Assembly (NCBI GenBank): GCA_023417885.1 | Contig: JAEZED010000004.1 | Location: forward strand, 1-35,936 | Source: Planctomycetota bacterium | GTDB taxonomy: Bacteria > Planctomycetota > Phycisphaerae > Tepidisphaerales > Tepidisphaeraceae | DNA length: 35,936 nucleotides | Direction: 5' to 3' | In this document: piece after piece, positions 1-7,939 of the stretch | Position numbering within the stretch: the first letter of the stretch is position 1 | How the letters are laid out: each line of letters begins with the position of its first letter | The notes under the pieces: model-generated | Database searches by the model: none | Seen by the model: the letters and a program-made list of their open reading frames with translations, nothing else | What the model was told of the DNA's origin: nothing | Made by a program: the position numbers and the translations under genes

Positions 1-2
1 CC

Positions 3-266
3 CCCCCCCCCCCCCGCGCCCGGGCGCCCGCCGGCGGGGCCCCCCCCGACAACGCCGCGCAGCGCCAGCGGATCATCGACGACATCCGGCGCCTGAATCC
101 GACCGCGTCGGCCTCGTTCCTCGCCGAGTTCAACACCGAGTCGCTCCGGGACTACCTCGAGCACCTCCAGAACGTCCGGAACAAGCACGTGCGCCTCCCC
201 GGCTGGGTGCAGCGCCGGACCGAGGCGCTCGCCGAGGCGCGCAGGCAGCTCGGACGCGTCGCCTGA
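3..266 (+). CDS. Small helical protein, C-terminal part (5' end outside window)
   Basis: An open frame runs from the window edge to a TGA at 264-266. After a Pro/Arg/Ala-rich start it reads as a plausible helical protein containing IIDDIRRLNPTAS, then FLAEFNTESLRDYLEHL, and ends WVQRRTEALAEARRQLGRVA. The segment from about position 48 has ordinary coding character; the first 47 bases are almost pure G/C with a run of 15 C and may be low-complexity coding or a contig-end artefact. I know no function. The pattern ID-x-[IL]-RR followed by F, LR and LE-x-L resembles the small protein at 35631-35861, so the two may be distant members of one family. It converges on the MFS gene, leaving 6 nt between stops. 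Confidence 0.6.
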   Translation, partial: PPPPRARAPAGGAPPDNAAQRQRIIDDIRRLNPTASASFLAEFNTESLRDYLEHLQNVRNKHVRLPGWVQRRTEALAEARRQLGRVA

Positions 267-272
267 AGCCTC

Positions 273-1793
273 TCAGGCCGTGCTGGTCGGCTTGGCGTCG
301 ATCGTCGCCGCGTTCGCGAGCGCGCGCGCGGGCAGGTCGTCCTCCTCGCGCGTGACGCCGCGGTAGCGCCTGGCCATGCCGACGTAGCCCAGCGTGCCGA
401 CGCAGCAGAGCAGGACGCTGCCGAGGAAGAGCCAGCGCCCGCCCGGGACATCGCTCACGCCGGCGCTGGGCAGCAGCCGGCTGAGCGTGTGGTAGAGGAA
501 GACGCCGAAGAAGGGGGCGAACATGCCGCGCAAGCCCGTGAGCATCACGTGCAGGCCCATGTAGGTCCCCACGTTCTCAGGCGTGGCGAACATGTTCTGG
601 CCGAGCTGCCAGGCGAGCTGTCCCCCGCCCATCGCGACGCCGACCATGAACGTCCCGGCGGCGACGATCCAGAGACTGTCGGCAAGGGCCCCCCAGAGCA
701 CCAGCCCGTGCGCGGTGATGGCGGCGATGCCGAGCCAGACGCGGAAGCGGAAGAGGGGCGTGCGGTCGAAGACCGGCGCCCAAACCTGCAGGAAGATCAC
801 TCCGGTCAGCATCGGGATCATCTGCACGACGAAGACCGCCAGCACGTACTGCGTGGTGGCGTCGGTCATCTCCGAGCTGACCATGTAGATCAGCGACGGC
901 GTCATCATCATGAAGCTGGCGCCCAGCAGGAACTGCCACCACTGGTACTCCCGGAACATCGGATCCGTCTTCAGCAGCCCCAGGCTCCTGCGCATCTGGC
1001 GCAGCGTCCCGCGGATCGCGCCCAGCGGCTCGGCCAGGCGCGGACGCGTGGCGCGCAGGTAGCTCGGGACGCCGTCGGCCTCGACGGCGGCCGGCTGGAG
1101 CGCGCCCGCCCGCTTCAGCAGCCGCGCCTCTCCCCGAACGCGTACCCGGCTGAACTGCCCGATCCCGGCGAGGCTGACGACAGCGACCACCAGGTAAATC
1201 AGCGCGTACGACTGCGGCGCGGCGTCCAGGCTCCAGGCCGCGGCCAGCACCATCAGCGAGAGCACCGTGTTGTAGATCCCGCTGATGCGGCTGATGATCT
1301 GCCCGCGGAGGGCGCGCGGGTAGTTGAGCCGCCAGACGGCGCTGCGGAGCGTGACGATGCCGCTGGCGAGCACACGCGCCACGATGATCAGCAGCGCAAA
1401 GAGCCAGCCGGCGATCGCGTACGGGTGGCCTGTCGAAGGATTCACCGGGATGAACCAAGTCGCCGCCACCAGTGCCACGGCGGCGACGACGCCGAGCTGG
1501 AGCCCGTTGATGAACGGCACCTTGCGCCGGCGCTCGGCAAGCTGCGCCCAGAGCAGCGCCAGGATGTTGCCGAACATCGGGGCGGCGGTGATGACCGCGA
1601 TCAGTAGCGGCCCGCCCGCGAAGTACTTGCTGGCGACGACGCCGGTGAAGCTTCCCTCGGCGAGGGCGGCGGCCAGGGGGTAGGTGAAGGCGCTCCGGAT
1701 CTCGTAGAGGTAGTTCCGGCGCACCATGAACGGCTGTTTGCGCGGCGTGAACCCGGCTATGCGATCCGCAACGACCTGAACGGCTGGTGGCAT
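273..1793 (-). CDS. MFS-type multi-pass membrane transporter
   Basis: 506 residues with about 12 hydrophobic segments in two bundles, separated by a charged central stretch containing RVRVRGEARLLKRAG and an Arg-rich part. This is the usual layout of a major facilitator superfamily carrier in the inner membrane. A short soluble N-terminus (TPRKQPFMVRRNYLYEIRSA) precedes the first helix, and the C-terminus is soluble. The substrate cannot be read from the sequence. I chose the ATG at 1793 because GGAG lies 4 nt upstream; an in-frame start at 1853 would add 20 low-complexity residues. It is a single gene, not in an operon with the lipoprotein upstream, from which a hairpin separates it. Fold confidence is high; function is unknown. 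Confidence 0.85.
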   Translation of the reverse strand: MPPAVQVVADRIAGFTPRKQPFMVRRNYLYEIRSAFTYPLAAALAEGSFTGVVASKYFAGGPLLIAVITAAPMFGNILALLWAQLAERRRKVPFINGLQLGVVAAVALVAATWFIPVNPSTGHPYAIAGWLFALLIIVARVLASGIVTLRSAVWRLNYPRALRGQIISRISGIYNTVLSLMVLAAAWSLDAAPQSYALIYLVVAVVSLAGIGQFSRVRVRGEARLLKRAGALQPAAVEADGVPSYLRATRPRLAEPLGAIRGTLRQMRRSLGLLKTDPMFREYQWWQFLLGASFMMMTPSLIYMVSSEMTDATTQYVLAVFVVQMIPMLTGVIFLQVWAPVFDRTPLFRFRVWLGIAAITAHGLVLWGALADSLWIVAAGTFMVGVAMGGGQLAWQLGQNMFATPENVGTYMGLHVMLTGLRGMFAPFFGVFLYHTLSRLLPSAGVSDVPGGRWLFLGSVLLCCVGTLGYVGMARRYRGVTREEDDLPARALANAATIDAKPTSTA

Positions 1794-1907
1794 GTGACTC
1801 CGGCGCCCGACGGCGGCGCCCGCGCTCCCGCGGGAGCCGGCAGGCGCCGTCACAGCAGTCTAGGCGGGGCCGGTCAGGGCCAATTTTCGCCCGGAGCTCA
1901 AACGAAC

Positions 1908-1932
1908 AGCGCGACCGGGAACCGGTCGCGCT
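1908..1932 (-). terminator. Hairpin downstream of the small lipoprotein gene
   Basis: Perfect 11-bp arms (AGCGCGACCGG and its complement) around a GAA loop. It lies 32 nt past the stop of the minus-strand lipoprotein gene and before the MFS gene. On the minus strand only a short T-containing stretch (GTTCGTTTG) follows, so it is a plausible but not textbook intrinsic terminator. Confidence 0.6.
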
Positions 1933-1963
1933 GCGCTGGTTGGCTTGGGCTGGAGCGGGCCGA

Positions 1964-2215
1964 TCACGGCACGTTCCAGACGGTCAGGCCGCTCTCCGGC
2001 CGGAGCAGGAGGAGGTTGTCGATGTCGTCATTGATCATCTGCGACTCGAGGCCCCAGTTGCGGCTGATCCGGGCGAAGCGCTCCTGCCGGCTCAGCGTCG
2101 GCGTCGAGCCGAACTCGGGACGAAGCCCCTGGACACAGCCGGTCTGCGAAAGGCAGAGCCCGCTGATGAGCATGGCGGCGGAGAGAAAACCGACACGGGA
2201 AAGACGCTGCGTCAT
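1964..2215 (-). CDS. Small conserved lipoprotein
   Basis: 83 residues. The N-terminus (MTQRLSRVGFLSAAMLISG) is a signal sequence ending in a lipobox-like QTGC, so Cys27 is probably lipidated and the protein membrane-anchored. The mature part contains SRQERFARISRNWGLE, then MINDDIDNLLLLRP and a terminal SGLTVWNVP. This Asn-Trp / DD-D-LLLLRP / LT-x-WN pattern matches my recollection of a short conserved planctomycete protein of unknown role. Position -3 of the lipobox is Gln rather than Leu, which is slightly unusual. Function unknown. Confidence 0.75.
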   Translation of the reverse strand: MTQRLSRVGFLSAAMLISGLCLSQTGCVQGLRPEFGSTPTLSRQERFARISRNWGLESQMINDDIDNLLLLRPESGLTVWNVP

Positions 2216-2378
2216 GGCGAATCCGTAAGCTGGAGCAGGTTTGGCTGGTTGGGGCCGGGTCGGCGCCCGGCGCTCAGGCGGTACCGGGTGGCACTGGCAG
2301 GATCGGTGGGTCTAATCCCGCCCGGCCGGTGGGGGTGGGTTAACTTGTGGCAGGCAGAGTAATCGCAACGGAGCTGTC

Positions 2379-3215
2379 GTGTCAAAGCCCCAAAGCCCGC
2401 AAGCCAGTTCCGGCCGTCCGGCCGATAACGTCTCGCGTGGCTCAAAGGGGGAGCAATCCGAGGCTTTAGATCGCCTGGGGCGGCTCCTGGTTCCCTTCGA
2501 ACTCCACTTTTTCCCGGAGCTCGCCAGCACCAACGACACCGCCGACCAGTTCGCGCGGGAAGGCTCCCTCAACCTGCCGGCGATCGTCACGACCGCCCGG
2601 CAGACGGCCGGCCGGGGCACCCGGGGCAGGCGGTGGCATGCCCTCGGCACGGGCCTGGCGGCGACATTCGCCCTCCCGATCGATGAAACCCGGCCGATCC
2701 ACCACTTGCCAATCCTTGCGGGCCTCGCCGTTCGGGACGCCCTGACACAACTCGCCGGGAACGACGCCGCCGTGACGATCAAGTGGTCGAACGACGTGCT
2801 GCTGAACGGAGGAAAAGTCTCCGGCGTGCTGTGCGAGCGGGTGAACGGCGTGGACCTGATCGGGGTCGGCGTGAACATCACCCGCGCCCCCGCCGAGCCG
2901 GAGGAGGTCACCTCCTACGCCGCCCTTGCCGACGTCCGGCCCGGGGTCGAGGTGAACAACGTTTTGCGGAGTGTCGCGGAAGAGATGACGCGGCGGCTCA
3001 TCTCCAGCCCCCCCGCCGTCGCCTGGCGCGAGGCACTGGACGAGTGGCGGCGGCACGACGCGCTTCTGGGTCGGACGGTCGTCGTGGAGACGCCGTCGGG
3101 CGAGGTGACCGGGCGCGCGAACGGGATCGACGCCGAAGGCCGGCTTTGCGTTGTCCGGGAAGATGGCGTGGCGCAGCCGGTGGTGAGCGGGTCGATCCGA
3201 TCGATCAGCGGGTAG
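2379..3215 (+). CDS. birA: Biotin--[acetyl-CoA-carboxylase] ligase
   Basis: 278 residues. It activates biotin to biotinyl-AMP and transfers it to the lysine of biotin carboxyl carrier proteins in the cytoplasm. Diagnostic motifs are in order: STND at 50-53, QTAGRGTRGR (biotin/ATP loop) at 75-84, KWSND at 135-139, GGKVSGVL at 144-151 and GVGVNI at 162-167, followed by a small C-terminal beta domain. There is no N-terminal helix-turn-helix, so it is a monofunctional ligase and not a BirA-type repressor. The start is GTG at 2379, supported by CGGAG 6 nt upstream. It stands alone and converges on zwf, with 30 nt between them. Confidence 0.95.
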   Translation: MSKPQSPQASSGRPADNVSRGSKGEQSEALDRLGRLLVPFELHFFPELASTNDTADQFAREGSLNLPAIVTTARQTAGRGTRGRRWHALGTGLAATFALPIDETRPIHHLPILAGLAVRDALTQLAGNDAAVTIKWSNDVLLNGGKVSGVLCERVNGVDLIGVGVNITRAPAEPEEVTSYAALADVRPGVEVNNVLRSVAEEMTRRLISSPPAVAWREALDEWRRHDALLGRTVVVETPSGEVTGRANGIDAEGRLCVVREDGVAQPVVSGSIRSISG

Positions 3216-3245
3216 CCGGGAGCACCCTTCGCCAGGCCGGAAGAT

Positions 3246-4781
3246 TCAGATGGAGCAGGCGAGGACGGGCTCCGGCATCTCCTCGCTCTCGAGCCAGTGG
3301 CGATGATCGCGCTCGATGAGCGTGAAGCCGGCACGCGGTCCCCAGGAGTTGGGCTCGTACGACTCCGGGCCCTGCCCCTTGCCATCGAGCATGCGCCAAC
3401 CCTTGAGGATCGGATCGACGACACACCAGGCGGCCTCCGCCTCGTCGCCACGGATGAAGAGCGACTGGTCTCCCTGCATCGCATCGGCGATAAGCCGCTC
3501 GTAGGCCTCGGGCGGCTCCTTCTTGAAGGTCTCGGCGTAGTTGTACTCGAAGGCGACGGTCTTGATGTTCAGCGCGCTGCCGGGCACCTTGCCGTTTACG
3601 CGCAGGCTGATCCCCGGATTGGGCGCGACGTGGATGATCAGGTCGTTCGGATAGACCGGCGAGTCGCACTGCTTCTGGAAGAGCGCGATCGGCGGACGCC
3701 TGAATCGCACCGCGATCTCGCTCACCTTCTTCGGCAGGCCCTTGCCGGTGCGCAGGTAGAACGGCGTGCCGTTCCAGCGCCAGTTGTCGATGTAGAGCTT
3801 GGCGGCGGCGAATGTCTCGGTCGTGCTCTGCTGGTCCACCCCCTCGGCGTTCCGGTACCCCCCGGTGCGGCGTCCGTTGGCGAGGTCGCCTGGGCCGTAC
3901 TGCCCGCGCACGGCATATTGCGTGACCTGCTCCGGCTTGATGGCGCGGATGCTCTTGAAGACCTTCACCTTCTCGTCGCGCGTGCTGCGCGCATCGAGGC
4001 CCGCGGGCGCCTCCATCGCCGTCAGCGCCAGCAGCTGGAGCATGTGGTTCTGCACCATGTCCCGCAGCGCGCCGCTCCTGTCGTAGTACCCGCCGCGGTC
4101 GTCGGCGCTGACGCTCTCGGCGACGGTGATCTGCACGTGGTCCACGTAGTGGTGGTTCCACACCGGCTCGAACATCACGTTCGCGAACCGCAGCACCAGG
4201 ATGTTCTGGACCAGCTCCTTCCCGAGGTAGTGGTCGATGCGGAAGATCTGCTCCTCCGTCAGCCGCTCGTAGAGCTCGCCGTTGAGCTTGCGGGCGCTCT
4301 CGAGGTCGTAGCCGAACGGCTTCTCGATGACGACGCGTGCCCACGGCTTGCGCCCGTACCCGCGCTGCACGAGTCCACGCTCGCCGAGGCAATGGACGAC
4401 CGGCGCGAACGTGGAGGGGGGCGTGGAGAGGTAGAAGAGGCGGTTGCCGTCGGTGCCATGCTCGGCGTCGATGGCGTCGAGGTGCCGCTTGAGGCCGTCG
4501 AAGTCGTCCGCCTGGTCGTACTGCCCGGCGTGGTAGGTCGTGCGGGCCAGGAGGTCCTCGAGGAGGCCGTTATCGACTTCGTGCGCCCCGGCCACCGCCT
4601 CGCGGAAGCGGTCGCGGAACTGGTCGTGGGTCATCTCCGTACGGGAGTAGCCGACGAGCGCGAACTTCTCGGGCAGCAGCTTCTCGCGGGCCAGGGCGTA
4701 GATGGCCGGAAGCAGCTTGACCTTCGCCAGGTCGCCGCTGGCGCCGAAGATGACCAGGATGCACGGGCTCGGTGCGGGCAT
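3246..4781 (-). CDS. zwf: Glucose-6-phosphate 1-dehydrogenase
   Basis: 511 residues, normal full length. It oxidises glucose 6-phosphate to 6-phosphogluconolactone with NADP+ (or NAD+), the entry to the oxidative pentose phosphate pathway. The N-terminal dinucleotide loop GASGDLAK is at 13-20, EKPFG at 153-157, and the substrate/catalytic signature RIDHYLGKE at 181-189, with His184 and Lys188 in the expected places. The ATG at 4781 is preceded by GGAAG. The small membrane-protein gene lies 46 nt upstream on the same strand and may be co-transcribed. No pgl, gnd or opcA neighbours are present in the window. Confidence 0.97.
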   Translation of the reverse strand: MPAPSPCILVIFGASGDLAKVKLLPAIYALAREKLLPEKFALVGYSRTEMTHDQFRDRFREAVAGAHEVDNGLLEDLLARTTYHAGQYDQADDFDGLKRHLDAIDAEHGTDGNRLFYLSTPPSTFAPVVHCLGERGLVQRGYGRKPWARVVIEKPFGYDLESARKLNGELYERLTEEQIFRIDHYLGKELVQNILVLRFANVMFEPVWNHHYVDHVQITVAESVSADDRGGYYDRSGALRDMVQNHMLQLLALTAMEAPAGLDARSTRDEKVKVFKSIRAIKPEQVTQYAVRGQYGPGDLANGRRTGGYRNAEGVDQQSTTETFAAAKLYIDNWRWNGTPFYLRTGKGLPKKVSEIAVRFRRPPIALFQKQCDSPVYPNDLIIHVAPNPGISLRVNGKVPGSALNIKTVAFEYNYAETFKKEPPEAYERLIADAMQGDQSLFIRGDEAEAAWCVVDPILKGWRMLDGKGQGPESYEPNSWGPRAGFTLIERDHRHWLESEEMPEPVLACSI

Positions 4782-4827
4782 GCCCGATCTTCCGAGGCAT
4801 CCGGCCGAATGACAACTGCGGGTTCCG

Positions 4828-5067
4828 TCAGCTCCGGCGGACGACCCCGCGGCCCACGCGCTCCGACGCGCTGCTGCCGTCGGCGCCGAGGGTCCGCTGG
4901 ACGGCGCCGGACCCGCCCGCGGTCATGGCGGCGCCCTGGACGCGCCCCATAGGACGAGGCGGCGCGGCGCCTTCGTACTCGGCCCGTTCGGCGAGGTAGC
5001 GGCGAATGAGCTGGTAGACGATGAAACCGGCCAGCGCGAGGGAGAGCAACTTCAGCAGATTCCGCAT
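4828..5067 (-). CDS. Small single-pass membrane protein
   Basis: 79 residues starting MRNLLKLLSLALAGFIVYQL, one membrane helix followed directly by the basic IRRYLAERAEY and a Gly/Ala/Arg-rich tail. The start at 5067 is chosen because the frame upstream of it overlaps the divergent aminopeptidase region and lacks character, and because TACGTT sits 6 nt before this ATG (leaderless-type arrangement). No function is recognised. It lies upstream of zwf on the same strand and diverges from the aminopeptidase gene, with only 76 nt for both promoters. Confidence 0.65.
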   Translation of the reverse strand: MRNLLKLLSLALAGFIVYQLIRRYLAERAEYEGAAPPRPMGRVQGAAMTAGGSGAVQRTLGADGSSASERVGRGVVRRS

Positions 5068-5073
5068 GACCGG

Positions 5074-5079
5074 AACGTA
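5074..5079 (-). promoter_or_regulatory. -10 hexamer TACGTT, 6 nt before the start at 5067
   Basis: TANNNT-type hexamer on the minus strand with a 6-nt gap to the ATG. A transcription start about 7 nt downstream would fall on the start codon, predicting a leaderless mRNA. One of eleven such cases in the window. Confidence 0.5.
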
Positions 5080-5130
5080 ATCGATGGATGCCGAGGCCGG
5101 GCAGATTGAAAATTCACCCGGCTCCGTGGT

Positions 5131-5136
5131 TATGAT
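5131..5136 (+). promoter_or_regulatory. -10 hexamer TATGAT, 7 nt before the start at 5144
   Basis: The hexamer TATGAT is one base from the TATAAT consensus. TTGAAA at 5106-5111 could be a -35 box, with a long 19-nt spacer. The 7-nt gap to the ATG predicts a leaderless transcript. Confidence 0.55.
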
Positions 5137-5143
5137 TCCGCCC

Positions 5144-6292
5144 ATGATCGACGCCCGACTTTCCAAGCTTGCCGACGTGCTCGTGAACTACTCCCTCCAG
5201 GTGAAGCCGGGGCAGTTGGTCGCGATCCAGATTCCCGCAATCGCCGCCCCGCTGGCGGAGGAGTGCGTGCGCGCCGTGCTCCAGGCGGGCGCAAACCCGT
5301 CCGTCCGGCTCGTGCCGGACAACCTCCAGGAAGTGATGCTGCGGCACGCCAGCGACGAGCAGCTTGCCTTCACCAACCCGCTCTGGCTGCACGAGGCGCA
5401 GGTGGTCGACGCCCGTATCGCCGTCTGGGCCGAGACGAACACCAAGGGGCTCTCCGGGTACGACGCGAAGAAGACCGCCCTGCTCAGCCAGGGGCGCAAG
5501 CCGATCCTCTCCACCACGATGAGCCGGGCTGCCGAGGGGCAGCTCAACTGGGTCGGCACGCTCTATCCCACCCCCTCCAGCGCCCAGGACGCGGAGATGG
5601 GAACGCGCGAGTATGCCGAGTTCGTCTTCAAGGCCGGTTTGCTCGACCACCCCGACCCCGCCGCCAGCTGGCGCAAGCTCGGCGAGGCCCAGAAGCGCCT
5701 GATCGACTTCCTCCACTCGAAGATGGCCGCCGGACGCACCGACTACCGCGTCACCGCCCCCAACGGCACCGACCTGCGCATGAACCTGACGGGCAAGACG
5801 TGGGTCAACTGCCAGGGCTCCCACAACTTCCCGGACGGCGAGGTCTTCACCGGGCCGGATCCGAAGAGCGTCAACGGCACGATCCGCTACAACAACCCGG
5901 CCGTCTACATGGGACGCGAATGCGACGGCGTGGAGCTCACCTTCCGCGACGGCAAGGTCGTGGACGCGAAGGCAGCCAAGGGGGAGCAGTTCCTCCACGC
6001 CATGCTCGACCAGGACGAGGGGGCCCGCTACATCGGCGAGTGCGCCATCGGAACCAACTACGGCATCCAGCGCTTCACGAAGAACACCCTCTTCGACGAG
6101 AAGATCGGCGGGAGCGTCCACTTCGCCCTCGGCGAGGGGTACCCCGAGACGGGCAACACGAACAAGAGCGGCCTGCACTGGGACATGGTGCTCGACCTGC
6201 GCAAGGGCGGGGAGATCAGCATCGGCGGCGAGGTCTTCAGCAAGGCCGGCCGCTTTACCAACCCCGAGTTCCCCCAGCCGCAGGCGCTCTGA
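5144..6292 (+). CDS. M29-family (thermophilic-type) metallo-aminopeptidase
   Basis: 382 residues. Family M29 enzymes (aminopeptidase T, S and PepS) are cytoplasmic dinuclear-metal exopeptidases that remove N-terminal residues. The expected metal-site residues can be followed: Glu233 in FPDGEVFTGP, Glu299 in IGECAIGTN, His326 in GGSVHFALGEGY, and His345 with Asp347 in SGLHWDMVLDL. Two other in-frame ATGs exist at 5084 and 5132. I prefer 5144 because the 5132 ATG lies inside the -10-like TATGAT and family members begin near this point. The gene is followed by a heptamer inverted repeat rather than a clear terminator. Confidence 0.92.
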   Translation: MIDARLSKLADVLVNYSLQVKPGQLVAIQIPAIAAPLAEECVRAVLQAGANPSVRLVPDNLQEVMLRHASDEQLAFTNPLWLHEAQVVDARIAVWAETNTKGLSGYDAKKTALLSQGRKPILSTTMSRAAEGQLNWVGTLYPTPSSAQDAEMGTREYAEFVFKAGLLDHPDPAASWRKLGEAQKRLIDFLHSKMAAGRTDYRVTAPNGTDLRMNLTGKTWVNCQGSHNFPDGEVFTGPDPKSVNGTIRYNNPAVYMGRECDGVELTFRDGKVVDAKAAKGEQFLHAMLDQDEGARYIGECAIGTNYGIQRFTKNTLFDEKIGGSVHFALGEGYPETGNTNKSGLHWDMVLDLRKGGEISIGGEVFSKAGRFTNPEFPQPQAL

Positions 6293-6298
6293 ACTAGC

Positions 6299-6416
6299 AA
6301 GTAGCGAGAACCGAGTAGCGAGAAGCGAGAAGGGAAAAGCGAGTAGCGACTAAACTGGGATGCCGGGCTCCCCGCCGGAATCTACTCGCTTCTCACTCCT
6401 CGCTTCTTGCTTCTCC
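6299..6416. repeat. Heptamer purine repeat forming a long imperfect inverted repeat
   Basis: The left arm (about 6299-6350) is built of tandem 7-mers of the GAGTAGC / GAGAAGC type. The right arm (about 6381-6416) carries the complementary pyrimidine 7-mers (CTACTCGCTTCTC and on to CGCTTCTTGCTTCTCC). The arms flank about 30 nt that include CCGGGCTCCCCGCCGG. The transcript could fold into a long imperfect hairpin ending 8 nt before the acetyltransferase start codon. Confidence 0.8.
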
Positions 6417-6424
6417 CCCCAAGC

Positions 6425-6913
6425 ATGACCATCCGCCCCGCCACGCCGGACGACATGGTTGCGGTGAACGACATCCGCAACCACTACGTCCGCACCTCCA
6501 CGGCCATCTACAGCGACGAGGAGACGACGCTCCAGCAGCGCCTGCACTGGCTGAGCCAGCGCGACACTGCGCTTCACCCGGTCACCGTCGCCGTCGATGC
6601 AGGCAACGTCATCGGCTGGGCGTCGCTCTCGCCGTACAACGAGAAGTGCGGCTACCGCGCGACGGCGGAGAACAGCGTCTATGTTCACCCCGATCATCAC
6701 CGGCGCGGCGTCGGGCGGGCGCTGCTCGGCGATCTGCTGGAGCGCGGCAAGGCGGGTGGCCTTCACATGGTGATCGCCCGGATCGACAGCGGGATGGCGC
6801 CCAGCATCGAGCTTCACCGCGCGGTGGGCTTCGACGAGGTCGGCGTACTGAAGGAGGCGGGCTGGAAGTTCGGCCGCTGGCTGAGCGTGCTCTACATGCA
6901 GAAGCTGCTATGA
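6425..6913 (+). CDS. GNAT N-acetyltransferase, phosphinothricin-acetyltransferase type
   Basis: 162 residues. GNAT enzymes transfer acetyl from acetyl-CoA to an amine. This subgroup acts on phosphinothricin, methionine sulfone/sulfoximine or related amino acids; the native substrate is not known here. It opens TIRPATPDDMVAVNDIRNHY. The acetyl-CoA loop is HHRRGVGRAL, preceded by YRATAENSVYVHP, and the end contains HRAVGFDEVG and GWKFGRW, all typical of the PAT/YncA subgroup. The ATG at 6425 is chosen because homology begins there. Its upstream region is the pyrimidine arm of the repeat, with no Shine-Dalgarno. The 3' end overlaps the convergent membrane-protein gene by 6 nt. Confidence 0.9.
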   Translation: MTIRPATPDDMVAVNDIRNHYVRTSTAIYSDEETTLQQRLHWLSQRDTALHPVTVAVDAGNVIGWASLSPYNEKCGYRATAENSVYVHPDHHRRGVGRALLGDLLERGKAGGLHMVIARIDSGMAPSIELHRAVGFDEVGVLKEAGWKFGRWLSVLYMQKLL

Positions 6914-7888
6914 CGCGAAGAGCGGGCGATCGGGGTCGGTGTAGTAGGCCCGAACCGGCCGCAGGCGCAGGAGCAGGAGCACCGTGATCGGCCATGCGAT
7001 GCCCAGCAGCACCCACCCGATGGCGAAGGCGAGCCGGATCGAGTCCGGCGCGCCTCCGGTGAGGGCATTCCACGTGAAGTAGCTGATGAAGCCGGCGCCG
7101 ATGGCGACGACGATCTTCGGCCACGCCCACCACAGGTGCAGCGTCCGCCCGGAGGGCAGCCCGCGCACCGTCTGGATGCCCGCGACCAGCAGCAGCACGG
7201 CCAGCCCCATCGACAGGAAGGTGCTGGCGCTGCTGAGCAGGATCCCGCCCATCTCGAATCCCATGGAGGCGGCGGTCGGGCCCAGCGAAGCCGTCGAGGT
7301 GGACGTCACGCCCTTGCTGCCGACGACGGTCGACTTGTAACTGCCGTTCGCGTTCCAGACACTGACTGTCGCCGAACCGCCCGAGAGCGTGATGTCTCCG
7401 CCGTTGAAGGTGAAGCTGATGGACGAGGTCGTCCCGTCATTCCAGCTCGAGGTCGTTGTGATCTGGTTGGTGACGTGAGTGGGCGTCCATCGCCCGTCCG
7501 CCGGCGCGGCGAACGGCGTCGTTGCCTCCTGAAGCGCTCGCGAGAGCAGCGCCTGGTCCGCGTTCGACAGTGGCTGGCGGATCGCAAGCGCCGCGGCGAT
7601 CGCATCCGCGTCGGCGGCGCTGATCGTCCCGGCCGGCGTCGAGGCGCCTGCTGGAGTCGCCGTCGCAGTAGTAAGTCCGCTGCTTGCGATGAACAGCATC
7701 GGCACCAGCATCAGCAGCGACCAGAGCCCTGACAGCAGCGACAGGCCGGAAAGCACGATGCTCGTGATCCCTATCCCCGTCACCTGCCATGGCCGCGTGA
7801 ACGTCGGCGTCATGTAGCCGAGCATCGGTACGGCCGCACCACCTGCCCAGTTGTCGGTCGGCGGTGGAACCGGCGGCGGTGTCGTCAC
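6908..7888 (-). CDS. Multi-pass membrane protein of unknown function
   Basis: 326 residues. A Pro-rich soluble start (TTPPPVPPPTDNWAGG) is followed by one hydrophobic segment (about 37-70), then a Thr/Ser/Ala-rich extracytoplasmic-looking region (about 72-205), then three more membrane segments (about 210-245, 255-275 and 285-310) and a short basic tail ending DPDRPLFAS. I recognise no catalytic motif. The start codon is GTG at 7888, with TAGGCT 7 nt upstream. It may form a loose same-strand group with the lipoprotein and sucC upstream, but it appears to have its own promoter. Confidence 0.75.
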   Translation of the reverse strand: MTTPPPVPPPTDNWAGGAAVPMLGYMTPTFTRPWQVTGIGITSIVLSGLSLLSGLWSLLMLVPMLFIASSGLTTATATPAGASTPAGTISAADADAIAAALAIRQPLSNADQALLSRALQEATTPFAAPADGRWTPTHVTNQITTTSSWNDGTTSSISFTFNGGDITLSGGSATVSVWNANGSYKSTVVGSKGVTSTSTASLGPTAASMGFEMGGILLSSASTFLSMGLAVLLLVAGIQTVRGLPSGRTLHLWWAWPKIVVAIGAGFISYFTWNALTGGAPDSIRLAFAIGWVLLGIAWPITVLLLLRLRPVRAYYTDPDRPLFAS

Positions 7889-7895
7889 GCCTTGC

Positions 7896-7901
7896 AGCCT
7901 A
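7896..7901 (-). promoter_or_regulatory. -10 hexamer TAGGCT, 7 nt before the GTG at 7888
   Basis: TANNNT hexamer on the minus strand placed for a leaderless transcript of the membrane-protein gene. Confidence 0.45.
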
Positions 7902-7939
7902 ATCCACCGAAGCCCGCCGCACCAGCCAAACCACCCGCG

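Noticed and set aside
1..47. Poly-C run as a biological element
   Set aside because: It is at the very edge of the window and could be a contig-end artefact or proline-rich coding; nothing else supports a function.
489..1607. Long plus-strand open frame opposite the MFS gene
   Set aside because: It is a His/Arg/Glu-rich shadow of the transporter gene; the minus strand gives clear membrane helices. Similar long shadows opposite zwf, sucC, the phosphatase, ftsI and the HEAT gene were rejected for the same reason.
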